DNA of 64,000 nt, taken from positions 60,149 to 124,148 of the forward strand of contig CAVXMG010000007.1 of NCBI GenBank assembly GCA_963762735.1, in the 5' to 3' direction. The position numbers and the translations under genes were made by a program. The notes under the pieces were generated by a model. It ran no database searches. It was given only the letters and a program-made list of their open reading frames with translations, and was not told where the DNA came from. Below, one piece after another: positions 18,529 to 26,086 of this stretch. The stretch's first letter is position 1. Every line of letters starts with the position of its first letter. The DNA comes from DASXKD01 sp963762735. Its GTDB lineage: Bacteria > Actinomycetota > Actinomycetes > Streptosporangiales > Streptosporangiaceae.

Positions 18529-18566
18529 CGGCCCGAGCCTACGGGCGATGCGGGATACTGCCGAGC

Positions 18567-18929
18567 ATGCCTGAACTGATCTCGCAGCCGCGCCGGGTGC
18601 CCGCCGCCGGCGAGCCGCCGAAGCTGATCGACGAGTTCGTGGGCCGGGCAAGCACGGGCGACACGGGGCTGAGCATCGCCCGGATGCGCAGCCCGTCCGG
18701 CTGGGCCGAGCCGGGCCAGCGCCCGGAGTTCGACGAGTTCACCGTGGTGCTGCGCGGCACCGTGGTGGTTGAGTTCGAGGGCGGCCAGATGACCGTCGAG
18801 GCCGGCCAGGCCGTGCACGCCAGGCCCGGCGAGTGGGTGCGCTACAGCACTCCCGGGGAGGACGGTGCCGAGTACGTGTCGGTCTGCCTGCCGGCGTTCG
18901 CCCCTGGCACCGTGCACCGCGACGGCTGA
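18567..18929 (+). CDS. Cupin-domain protein
   Basis: 120 residues with a single cupin barrel. Motif 1 is degenerate (EFDEFTVVLRGTVVVEFEG) and motif 2 is AGQAVHARPGEWVRYSTPGE. Only one clear His is present, so metal binding is uncertain. It is divergent from the SRPBCC gene with only 38 bases between starts, so the two probably share control. Possible roles include ligand binding or a small isomerase step. Confidence 0.85.
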   Translation: MPELISQPRRVPAAGEPPKLIDEFVGRASTGDTGLSIARMRSPSGWAEPGQRPEFDEFTVVLRGTVVVEFEGGQMTVEAGQAVHARPGEWVRYSTPGEDGAEYVSVCLPAFAPGTVHRDG

Positions 18930-18951
18930 AAGGCCGCCGGCGCCGCACCGC

Positions 18952-19293
18952 TCACCAGCCGAGTTCGCGTAGCCGTTCGTCGCCGATGCCGAAATGATGC
19001 GCGACCTCATGGATGACCGTGCGGCGCACCTGCTCGGCGACCTCCTCCTCGGTGCGGCAGATCGCGCAGATCGCGAGGCGGTAGATGATGATCCGGTCGG
19101 GCAGGAACCCGGCGTACTGGGTGGTCCGGCTGGTGAGCGGCACGCCCTGGTACAGCCCGAGCAGGCCGCGCGGCCCCGGGCCGTGCTCCACGGTGACCGC
19201 GACGTTGCGCATCATCTCGCCGAGTTGTTCCGGCAATCCGTCGAGCGCCGCGACTACCATCTCTTCGAACCGCTCCGGCTCGATCACGATCAC
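18952..19293 (-). CDS. Zincin-like metallopeptidase family protein
   Basis: 113 residues from GTG 19293. It has the HExxH motif HEVAHH at 95-100 followed by FGIGDERLRELG, and the N-terminal ERFEEMVVAALDGLPEQL. This is the minimal zincin family (PF06262) common in actinobacteria. The family's cellular role is not settled. It is short and cytosolic by sequence. It is convergent with the cupin and divergent from the lipoprotein gene. The ribosome-binding site is weak; a second in-frame GTG two codons later is possible. Confidence 0.9.
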   Translation of the reverse strand: MIVIEPERFEEMVVAALDGLPEQLGEMMRNVAVTVEHGPGPRGLLGLYQGVPLTSRTTQYAGFLPDRIIIYRLAICAICRTEEEVAEQVRRTVIHEVAHHFGIGDERLRELGW

Positions 19294-19396
19294 ATACCCA
19301 TTGTCGCGGGCGGGAGAAGGGTGCAACCGGCGAGCCGGCGCCAGCGTCATAACTGTCACACGGCTCACGGAGCCGGCCCATTCAGAAGGAACCGTG

Positions 19397-20038
19397 ATGG
19401 ACACAACTCTGCTCCTGGCCCGGCGGGCGCTTCCCGCGGTGACGCTGACCTGCGCCGCCGTGCTCGCCGCGGGGTGCGGCAGTTCTTCGAGCAACACCGC
19501 GAGCGGCAACGCCACCTCGGCGCCTGCGGCCAGCAGCCCGGCTTCATCCCCGGCATCGTCCCCCGCGGCCCCGGCCAGCTCGCCATCCTCGCCCGCGGCG
19601 GCCGGGCCTGGTCCCTGCCCGACCCGCTCCCTCCAGGTGAAGCTGGGTGTCAGCCAGGGCACGGCAGGCAGTGTCTACACCACGATCGACTTCACCAACA
19701 TCTCCAATGTGACCTGCACCCTGTACGGGTATCCGGGGGTGTCCCTGCAGACCGCGAAGCCGCTCCACCAGATTGGCAAGCCCGCCAGGGAGAACTCGGC
19801 GACCCCGCGGAAACTGGTCACGCTCCAGCCGCAGACCACGGCGAACGCGCTGCTGCAGATAGTGGACGCGGGGAACTACCCGCCGAGCACCTGCGGCCCG
19901 ACGACCGCGCACTACCTGCAGGTCTACCCGCCGAACCAGACCACGCCTGCCTACATCAAGTACAAGACGCAAGCGTGCTCGAAGCCGGTGCGGCTGATGA
20001 CCGTGAACGTGGTCAAGCCCGGCTCGGGCAGTTCCTGA
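19397..20038 (+). CDS. DUF4232 lipoprotein
   Basis: 213 residues starting at ATG after AGAAGGA. The signal peptide ends in the lipobox LAAGC (Cys27), followed by a Ser/Ala/Pro-rich linker (about 28-72). The DUF4232 domain has a conserved Cys pair and the VTCTLYGYPGVSL segment. It is membrane-anchored on the outside. The family is widespread in actinomycetes with no established biochemical role. Confidence 0.92.
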   Translation: MDTTLLLARRALPAVTLTCAAVLAAGCGSSSSNTASGNATSAPAASSPASSPASSPAAPASSPSSPAAAGPGPCPTRSLQVKLGVSQGTAGSVYTTIDFTNISNVTCTLYGYPGVSLQTAKPLHQIGKPARENSATPRKLVTLQPQTTANALLQIVDAGNYPPSTCGPTTAHYLQVYPPNQTTPAYIKYKTQACSKPVRLMTVNVVKPGSGSS

Positions 20039-20046
20039 CCGGCCTA

Positions 20047-20105
20047 GGGGCGTGAATGCGGCAACGAGGCCCCTGTATGGGCACCAGGTTCACATTCACG
20101 ATGGC
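20047..20105 (+). repeat. Dispersed extragenic palindromic element, copy B
   Basis: Imperfect palindrome with end arms GTGAATG (20052-20058) and CATTCAC (20093-20099) and further pairing inwards (AAC/GTT, CCC/GGG). It matches the reverse complement of 13837-13892 over most of its length and begins 9 bases after the lipoprotein stop. Confidence 0.5.
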
Positions 20106-20176
20106 CACGGGAGCACGGTCTCGGGCGGGGCGGGGGCAGGAGGGCAGGCGTAGCGCAAAGCAGGCATGATGCGGCT

Positions 20177-20698
20177 ATGGATGAGGTTCTTGCGCTGCGC
20201 CCGGTCGCCGAGGAAGACCTGCCGTTCCTGGAGCGGCTGACCCAGGACCCGGCTACGGCCGGGGAGCACGCCTGGGCGGGATGGCGCAACCTGCTCCGGT
20301 TCCGGCAGGAGTGGGCGGAGGACCGGCTGGTCGGCGACGACGGCGGGGTTCTCTTGATCGCCCGGGGCAGTGAGCGGCTCGGCTTCGTGTCCTGGTTCCA
20401 GGTGGACTTCCCGCCGTCTTACTACTGGAGCATGGGCATCGCGCTGCTGCCGGAGGCCCGCGGCAAGGGGTACGGCACGCTGGCGCACCGGCTGCTGATC
20501 CGGTACCTGTTCGCGCACACCACGGTGCACCGGGTCGAAGCCGTGACCGAGGCGGAGAACGTGGCCGAGCAGCGGGTGCTGGAGAAGGCGGGCTTCGCCC
20601 GGGAGGGCGTGATGCGCGGCGTGTTCTGGCGGGACGGCGCCTACCGGGACGGAGCGCTGTACAGCCTGCTGCGCACCGATCCGGCCGCTGGCGCATGA
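20177..20698 (+). CDS. GNAT N-acetyltransferase (RimJ/RimL-like), first of a tandem pair
   Basis: 173 residues. The acetyl-CoA loop is ALLPEARGKGYGTLAHRLL (about 95-113), followed by NVAEQRVLEKAGFAREG, the RimJ/RimL-type ending. It is strongly similar to the next gene throughout, including LRPVAExDLPxLERLTQDP, RLGFVSW and WRDGAYRDG. The stop overlaps an ATG of the partner's possible longer start, so the two are one transcript. The substrate is unknown; an antibiotic or N-terminal acetyltransferase is possible. Confidence 0.92.
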   Translation: MDEVLALRPVAEEDLPFLERLTQDPATAGEHAWAGWRNLLRFRQEWAEDRLVGDDGGVLLIARGSERLGFVSWFQVDFPPSYYWSMGIALLPEARGKGYGTLAHRLLIRYLFAHTTVHRVEAVTEAENVAEQRVLEKAGFAREGVMRGVFWRDGAYRDGALYSLLRTDPAAGA

Positions 20699-20706
20699 TG
20701 GCAGGC

Positions 20707-21225
20707 ATGGACGACGACCTGACACTGCGGCCGGTTGCCGAGGCCGACCTGCCCATCCTGGAACGGCTCACCCAGGACCCGGCGTCGACCGGCGAGTTCG
20801 CCTGGCTGGGCTGGAACAAGCTCACCAGGTTCCGCCAGTGGTGGGCGGAGAACAGGCTGATCAGCGACGACCACGGCATCCTCATGGTGGTCCGCGGGGC
20901 GGACCGGCTCGGCTTCGTGTCCTGGTACAAGGTGCCGGCCACCCCGGGCTACTACTACTGGAACATCGGGATCGCGCTGCTGCCGGAGGCGCGTGGCAAG
21001 GGCTACGGCGCGCAGGCGCAGCGGATGCTGGCCAAGTACCTGTTCGCGCACACGACCGTGCAGCGGATCGAGGCGGCCACCGAGACCGGCAACGTCGCGG
21101 AGCAACGGGCCCTGGAGAAGGCCGGGTTCATCAGGGAGGGCGTGCACCGCAGCACCGGCTGGCGGGACGGGGCCTACCGGGACGGGGTCTGGTACAGCAT
21201 GCTGCGCACCGATCAGCCCGGCTGA
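20707..21225 (+). CDS. GNAT N-acetyltransferase, second of a tandem pair
   Basis: 172 residues from ATG 20707, chosen because it aligns with the start of the partner (MDDDLTLRP versus MDEVLALRP). An ATG at 20695 overlapping the previous stop is possible. The same acetyl-CoA loop (ALLPEARGKGYGAQAQRML) and ending are present. It has diverged in the substrate-facing middle (PATPGYYYWNIG versus DFPPSYYWSMG), suggesting a different acceptor. Its last codons overlap the minus-strand TetR remnant. Confidence 0.92.
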   Translation: MDDDLTLRPVAEADLPILERLTQDPASTGEFAWLGWNKLTRFRQWWAENRLISDDHGILMVVRGADRLGFVSWYKVPATPGYYYWNIGIALLPEARGKGYGAQAQRMLAKYLFAHTTVQRIEAATETGNVAEQRALEKAGFIREGVHRSTGWRDGAYRDGVWYSMLRTDQPG

Positions 21226-21404
21226 ACCGCCCGCGCGGCGTCGGTGAACGCCGTGGCCACCTGGCCGAGTGCCTCGCGGACCAGTGGCCGCAGCGGTACC
21301 GGCGGGTCGGCGTTGAACCAGCGCCGGATGGCGGCCTGTGAGGCCGTGGTGACCGCGCCGGCCAGGACCACGGGGAGCATGTCCCGGTCGGGTGCGAAGC
21401 TGTA
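21213..21404 (-). pseudogene. C-terminal remnant of a TetR-family regulator
   Basis: On the minus strand 63 codons read FAPDRDMLPVVLAGAVTTAS, then AAIRRWFNADPPVPLRPLVR and an Ala-rich helix before TGA. This is the typical last helices of TetR ligand-binding domains (A-x-R-x-W-x-x-D/A-D-x-P-x-x-L-x-x-L-V-R). A TAG stands immediately upstream in frame (21405-21407), and the DNA-binding half is missing, replaced by the end of the next gene. It is a decayed gene, perhaps once a regulator of one of its neighbours. Confidence 0.6.
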
Positions 21405-21424
21405 CTACGAAGGGCGCGTGAGCT

Positions 21425-22663
21425 TCAGCCGAGCAGCCGGGCGCGGTGCTCCCAGGCGAGGTTGAGCACCGCGACCCCGGCGGCCTGGAGCGGCTCCCGG
21501 CCGCCGGTGAGCCGGGCGATCGTCTCGGCGGTGAACGGGATCCCGGCCGGGCCGCCGCCGGTGATGACCCGGCCCTCGGCGTTCAGCGCGACCAGGCGGG
21601 CGAACTCCGCGTCGAACAGCGGGGCGTCGAAGACCGCGACGGCGAGGACGTCGGTGGCGAACGTCAGCGGGTCCACGCCAAGCCCGAGGCAGTGCACGGC
21701 AAGCCGGCCCTCGCGCCGGGCGGCGGTGAGCCGGCGGTAGAACGGCCAGCCTTCGTAGTCGAGCAGGCCGCCGCTGGTCTGGTAGTCCTCCGAGGTGCCG
21801 AGGAACTCCTCGCTGTACTCCCTGGCCATGGACTTCCACAGGCTCAGGTCGTGCTTGATCGCCGCGGCCGCCTCTGTCACCGGCTGGAACAGGCCGACCG
21901 GCATCACCTGGTACAGCCCGCCGCCGTGGTTCACCTTGGCCGGATCGCGCCAGTGCAGGACGAAGGACGCACCGCCGCCGGCGTCGCGGCGCAGCGTCAG
22001 GGTGGTGACGGCAACCAGGGCGGCCCGCCGGGCCAGCGCGCACGGATCCCCGGCCAGTGCGCGCAGCGGCAGGTCCGTCATGCGCACCGCGTCCCCGCGG
22101 CGCTGCCACGCCGCGGCAAGCTCGTGCGCCACCGCATGCCCGAGGTCGATCCCTTCGAAGTAGCTGGTCTCCCCGATCCGCAGCCCTGCCGGGGCGGCCA
22201 GCCGGGCATCGAGCAGCCGGTAGCAGGGCCGGTTCTCGAACAGCGCCGGCCGGTCCAGCGCGGCGACCGCGGCGGTGTAACTGGCGTACCTTGCCCCGTC
22301 CGGCCGCAGCGGCCGCACCTGCGCCGAAGCACCGTCGTACCGCCCCTGGCCGTCGTCTTCGCCCGACGGCCCCCCATCCCAGGTCACCGGCAAGTCATCC
22401 AGGCCGAGCGGCACCGGAGGGATCCACTCCTCCCGGCAGAGCAGATCCGCCGAACCGGCACGCGGCAGGCCCGGGTACAGCCCGGCGGCGACCCGTCCCA
22501 GCTCATGCCGGTTCGCGGTCAGGGCCGCGCGGACGGCCCGCCAGCCCTCGGCGGATCCGGCAGCCACAGAGCGCCCATCGGCCACGGCCCCGTGGCACCT
22601 CCTCCAGTCCGCCGGCAGCAACCCGGCCACTCTAATCGCCTGGCACCCCATGCCCGCCCACAC
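21425..22663 (-). CDS. Hypothetical protein resembling the sensor part of actinobacterial XRE-type regulators
   Basis: 412 residues without a signal peptide or membrane helix. Segments such as WIPPVPLGLDDL, ALFENRPCYRLLD, SYFEGIDLGHAVAHELA and GGGLYQVMPVGLFQPV resemble the long C-terminal region of actinomycete XRE-family or NUDIX-like regulator proteins. No clear helix-turn-helix is visible at the N-terminus here. The fold includes a probable ligand-binding alpha/beta domain. I do not recognise a catalytic motif. The start is uncertain; ATG 22663 has a weak ribosome site and an internal ATG is four codons on. Confidence 0.6.
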   Translation of the reverse strand: MWAGMGCQAIRVAGLLPADWRRCHGAVADGRSVAAGSAEGWRAVRAALTANRHELGRVAAGLYPGLPRAGSADLLCREEWIPPVPLGLDDLPVTWDGGPSGEDDGQGRYDGASAQVRPLRPDGARYASYTAAVAALDRPALFENRPCYRLLDARLAAPAGLRIGETSYFEGIDLGHAVAHELAAAWQRRGDAVRMTDLPLRALAGDPCALARRAALVAVTTLTLRRDAGGGASFVLHWRDPAKVNHGGGLYQVMPVGLFQPVTEAAAAIKHDLSLWKSMAREYSEEFLGTSEDYQTSGGLLDYEGWPFYRRLTAARREGRLAVHCLGLGVDPLTFATDVLAVAVFDAPLFDAEFARLVALNAEGRVITGGGPAGIPFTAETIARLTGGREPLQAAGVAVLNLAWEHRARLLG

Positions 22664-22755
22664 TCCGTAGCCGCATCACCGACCTGTGTGTTTTGACCTT
22701 TTCCTTACCTTCGGGAGGGCTTCCCCCGCGCGGCCTGCGGGTGTACAGATTCCAT

Positions 22756-22866
22756 ATGGGCAGGCATACCGCCGAGCGAGGGCCAGCGAACGACTTGTTC
22801 ATGGTCGCGGTGCTGAGTGCCCTGCTCGTGCTGTGCGCGGTCATCCTCGCCCTGGCCGCGAACTGA
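22756..22866 (+). CDS. Possible 36-residue single-pass membrane protein
   Basis: The ATG frame encodes a short polar N-terminus (MGRHTAERGPANDL) and one strongly hydrophobic helix of about 20 residues rich in Val, Leu and Ala, ending in Ala-Ala-Asn. There is no good ribosome-binding site directly upstream and no database-type family is known to me, so this is a candidate only. It is the only coding signal I see between 22664 and 23025. Confidence 0.35.
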   Translation: MGRHTAERGPANDLFMVAVLSALLVLCAVILALAAN

Positions 22867-23025
22867 GCAGCCCGGCGGCAACGCGGGTCCTCGCATAGGC
22901 CCGCGAAGATCGATATGGTGCCTGTCGCAAGCCATCGCCGCGGTAGCCCGGCGACAGCCATGGGCGGACCAGATGCACACCGCGCGGTCCACGGCACGCC
23001 TGACCATCCAAAGGAGGAGGTCGGT

Positions 23026-24720
23026 ATGTGGAAGCCCCGGCAGGCCCGCCGGCTACCCGTTCTCTCCGCGCTGATCGCCGGTTCCGCGCTCGCGCTGGCG
23101 GTCCCGGCCCTGACGACCACGGCGTCCGCGGCCACAGGGGCCGTCGCGCGCCCGCACCCGGTGCTGCAGCAGGGCTACGGCGGCGCGGTGAAGCCCAACA
23201 AGCTGGGCGAGCTTGACTGCAACGGGTTCAGCCCGATCCAGCACTCCGTGAAGCTCGACCTGGCCTGCGCGGACCCGCACGGCTCCGACGGCGGCAGGTT
23301 CCTCGACCACGGGCACTACATCGGGCACGACGAGCCGTCGATGCGCTTCCTGTCCAGCCGGCGCGGCTCGGGGAGCAACTTCAGCATGAACGAGACCCTG
23401 CCGCGGGACCCGGCGGCCCTGCCGACCGTGAAGACCCCGGGCAAGGACGTGACGCACTGGTTCGAGCTGAGCATCGCGCCGTGGATCTCCACCACCGTGT
23501 GCGACCCGAACTCGGCGCCGCTGCTGCCGTGTACCCCGCGGTCGGACAAGAACGCGCCGCGCGGCAGGTACCTCGGCGGCGGCCAGGGCTTCGTGGAGCT
23601 TCAGTTCTACCCGCCTGGCTTCGCGCCGTTCGAGGACGCCACCAGTTGCGACGACGCGCACTGGTGCTCGGCGCTCAACATCGACAGCCTGGAGTGCCAG
23701 GGCAACGGCAGCGGCAACTGCAACCCGAACTGCACCGAGCCGGTCAACTTCGCCTACGTGCAGGCCAATGGCGTGCCGACCGGCCCGCCGAGCCCGCAGA
23801 GGGGCAACCTGGCCACGTTCACGCCCAACTCCAGCACCCTGATGATGAACCCCGGTGACAAGATAACCGTCCACATGTGGGACGCGAAGATCCCCGGGGG
23901 CCGTGCGCTCGAAGTGCGAGAAACCGACCATACGACGGGCAAGAGCGGTTTCATGATCGCCTCGGCCAAGAACGGGTTCATGACCACCAACCCGTTCGAC
24001 TGCACCGGGACCCGGTTCAACTTCCAGCCGACATACAACACCGCGCGGGCGCAGAACGTCATCCCGTGGGGCATCGGCCCTTACATGATCAACACCCAGT
24101 ACGAGATCGGCCACTGGGAGGCGTGCACCAGCGTCACCGGGCCCGCCACGTTCACCGCTGGCAGCTTCAAGGACACCTACTACAAGAACTGCCACGGCCC
24201 GTACGAGACCAGCCCGGACACCGGCAAGTCGTTCGAGCCCGACGACTCGCCGTGCTTCAAGAAGGGCGACACCCACGGCGGCACCGTGGCGCCGAACCTG
24301 GCGACCGGCTGCGACGTGTTCTTCAACGCGATCGGCGACCTGGACTACGACGGCCAGCCGTACTGGGCCGACTGGCCGCACTCGCTCAAGGCCGGCCCGT
24401 TCCCGACGCCGTTCCTGCAGCGGCTGCCGACGAGCGGCGGGCACAGGTACCCGCAGATCCAGTTCATGACCGACACCAGCGCCACCGAGTTCAACACCGC
24501 GTGCAACCTGGTCACCGGCAAAGGCTGCGTGCTGCCGCCGAAGGGCCCCGGGCACTTCTTCCCGTTCTTCACGCTGGCGAAGGTGTCCGGGAAGTGCGTG
24601 TGGGAGTTCGGCAACATGAACAACGGCCGCTCCTTCGGCGGTGACAAGCAGTACGGCAAGGTGAGGCCGGGCACCATGGGCGCGTTCGCAGGCCGCGTCC
24701 GCTCCCAGCCGTCCTGCTGA
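23026..24720 (+). CDS. Large secreted protein of unknown function
   Basis: 564 residues from the ATG behind AAGGAGGAGG. It has a signal peptide (about 1-36, ending ASA). The mature chain is rich in Gly, Asn, Pro and aromatic residues with many Cys (for example CNPNC, CTPRS, CGPYET-type spacing), so several disulfides are likely outside the cell. Repeated DNP/FxPxF segments and PGDKITVHMWDAKIPGGRAL suggest a beta-rich fold. I do not recognise a named family or active site. It is followed after 44 bases by the alditol oxidase gene and could be cotranscribed. Confidence 0.75.
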   Translation: MWKPRQARRLPVLSALIAGSALALAVPALTTTASAATGAVARPHPVLQQGYGGAVKPNKLGELDCNGFSPIQHSVKLDLACADPHGSDGGRFLDHGHYIGHDEPSMRFLSSRRGSGSNFSMNETLPRDPAALPTVKTPGKDVTHWFELSIAPWISTTVCDPNSAPLLPCTPRSDKNAPRGRYLGGGQGFVELQFYPPGFAPFEDATSCDDAHWCSALNIDSLECQGNGSGNCNPNCTEPVNFAYVQANGVPTGPPSPQRGNLATFTPNSSTLMMNPGDKITVHMWDAKIPGGRALEVRETDHTTGKSGFMIASAKNGFMTTNPFDCTGTRFNFQPTYNTARAQNVIPWGIGPYMINTQYEIGHWEACTSVTGPATFTAGSFKDTYYKNCHGPYETSPDTGKSFEPDDSPCFKKGDTHGGTVAPNLATGCDVFFNAIGDLDYDGQPYWADWPHSLKAGPFPTPFLQRLPTSGGHRYPQIQFMTDTSATEFNTACNLVTGKGCVLPPKGPGHFFPFFTLAKVSGKCVWEFGNMNNGRSFGGDKQYGKVRPGTMGAFAGRVRSQPSC

Positions 24721-24764
24721 GCCAGCCACGCCGGCCGCAGCGGCCGGCCAACTGGGCAGGGAAC

Positions 24765-26003
24765 GTGGAGTTCCGCGCAGTGCGCGTGCGCAGGCCGCGC
24801 ACTGTCGCGGGACTCCGCGACATGGTCGCCGAGAGTACGCAGGCGCGTGCTCTCGGCACCGGGCACTCGTTCAACCGGATCGCCGACACCACGGGCGAGC
24901 TCATCTCCACCGCGGCGCTGCCGCCGCTCGCCGACATCGACGCCGCGACGGCGACCGTCATCGCCGGGGCGGGCGTCAGGTACGGCGACCTGGCACAGCG
25001 GCTGAACGCCGCGGGCTGGGCCGTGCCCAACCTGGCCTCACTGCCGCACATCTCGGTGGCCGGGGCATGCGCCACCGCGACCCACGGCTCGGGCGCCCGC
25101 AACCGCAACCTGGCCGCCGCGGTCCGTGCCGTGGACCTGGTCATCGCCGACGGCAGCCTGCTCACCCTGGACCGGGACGCCGACCAGCAAAGGTTCCCCG
25201 GTGCGGTCGTCAGTCTTGGCGCCCTCGGCGTCGTCACCACCCTCACCCTGGACCTGGTCCCGGCCTTCGCGGTGCGCCAGTACGTCTACGAGGACCTGCC
25301 CGCCGGCCAGCTCACCGGCCATTTCGATGAGATCATGGGGGCCGCCTACAGCGTCAGCGTGTTCACCCGCTGGCAGGGCGACCGGCACGACCAGGTGTGG
25401 CTCAAGCACCGCGAAGGCGACCAGGAAACCTTCCCCGCGGGCCGGCCCTGGCACGGTGCCCGGCCCGCCGCCGGGCCCCGGCACCCGGTGCCCGGCATGC
25501 CCGCGGCCATCACCACGCCGCAGGGTGGCGTGCCCGGCCCGTGGCACGAGCGGCTCCCCCACTTCCGGCTCGGGTTCACCCCGAGCAGCGGCACGGAACT
25601 CCAGACCGAATACCTGCTCCCCCGGCAGGCCGCGGTCCCCGCGATGGCGGCGCTGTCCGGCCTCGGCGAGTTGTTCGCCCCGGTGCTGCAGATATCGGAG
25701 ATCCGCACGGTCGCTGCGGACGGGGCGTGGCTGAGCACGGCCTACCGCCAGGACTCGGTGGCGTTCCACTTCACCTGGATCCTCGATCCCGGCGCGGTCC
25801 GCCCGGTGATCGCCGCGGTCGAACGGGAACTCGTGCCGCTCGGCGCCCGGCCGCACTGGGGCAAGGTGTCCGGCATGGCGCCACAGGCGGTGCGCGCGCG
25901 CTACCCGCGCTGGGATGACTTCCGGGCCCTGGCCAGTTCCCTGGATCCGGCGGGCAAGTTCCGCAACGACTTCATGGACGCCTACTTCCCCCGCGAGGAC
26001 TAA
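24765..26003 (+). CDS. aldO: FAD-linked alditol (xylitol/sorbitol) oxidase
   Basis: 412 residues. It is close to actinomycete AldO along the whole length. GTGHSFN carries the His (34) used for covalent FAD attachment. ASLPHISVAGACATATHGSG binds FAD. The catalytic residues known from AldO are present in SEIRTVA (Glu, Arg), HFTW (Thr) and HWGKV (Lys). It oxidises polyols at C1 with O2, giving aldose and H2O2. Family members begin with NWAGNV; here ANWAGN is encoded just upstream of the GTG at 24765, with no ATG/GTG/TTG available before the previous stop. The annotated start therefore trims conserved residues. Confidence 0.92.
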   Translation: MEFRAVRVRRPRTVAGLRDMVAESTQARALGTGHSFNRIADTTGELISTAALPPLADIDAATATVIAGAGVRYGDLAQRLNAAGWAVPNLASLPHISVAGACATATHGSGARNRNLAAAVRAVDLVIADGSLLTLDRDADQQRFPGAVVSLGALGVVTTLTLDLVPAFAVRQYVYEDLPAGQLTGHFDEIMGAAYSVSVFTRWQGDRHDQVWLKHREGDQETFPAGRPWHGARPAAGPRHPVPGMPAAITTPQGGVPGPWHERLPHFRLGFTPSSGTELQTEYLLPRQAAVPAMAALSGLGELFAPVLQISEIRTVAADGAWLSTAYRQDSVAFHFTWILDPGAVRPVIAAVERELVPLGARPHWGKVSGMAPQAVRARYPRWDDFRALASSLDPAGKFRNDFMDAYFPRED

Positions 26004-26019
26004 GGCTTCCGCGGTACCC

Positions 26020-26051
26020 GGCAGGGCAGGCCCGTCCGGGCCCGCCCTGCC
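26020..26051. terminator. Hairpin between convergent genes
   Basis: Fourteen-base arms (26020-26033 and 26038-26051) have a single A/C mismatch and a GTCC loop. It lies between the ends of the alditol oxidase (+) and the choice-of-anchor P gene (-), and can serve both. Confidence 0.7.
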
Positions 26052-26086
26052 GCCGTGCTGCGATGCGCCTCGTTGCCGCTGGCCGC

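Noticed and set aside
23053..24729. 558-codon minus-strand frame opposite the secreted protein
   Set aside because: Val/Arg/His-rich antisense shadow; the plus strand has ribosome site, signal peptide and conserved Cys.
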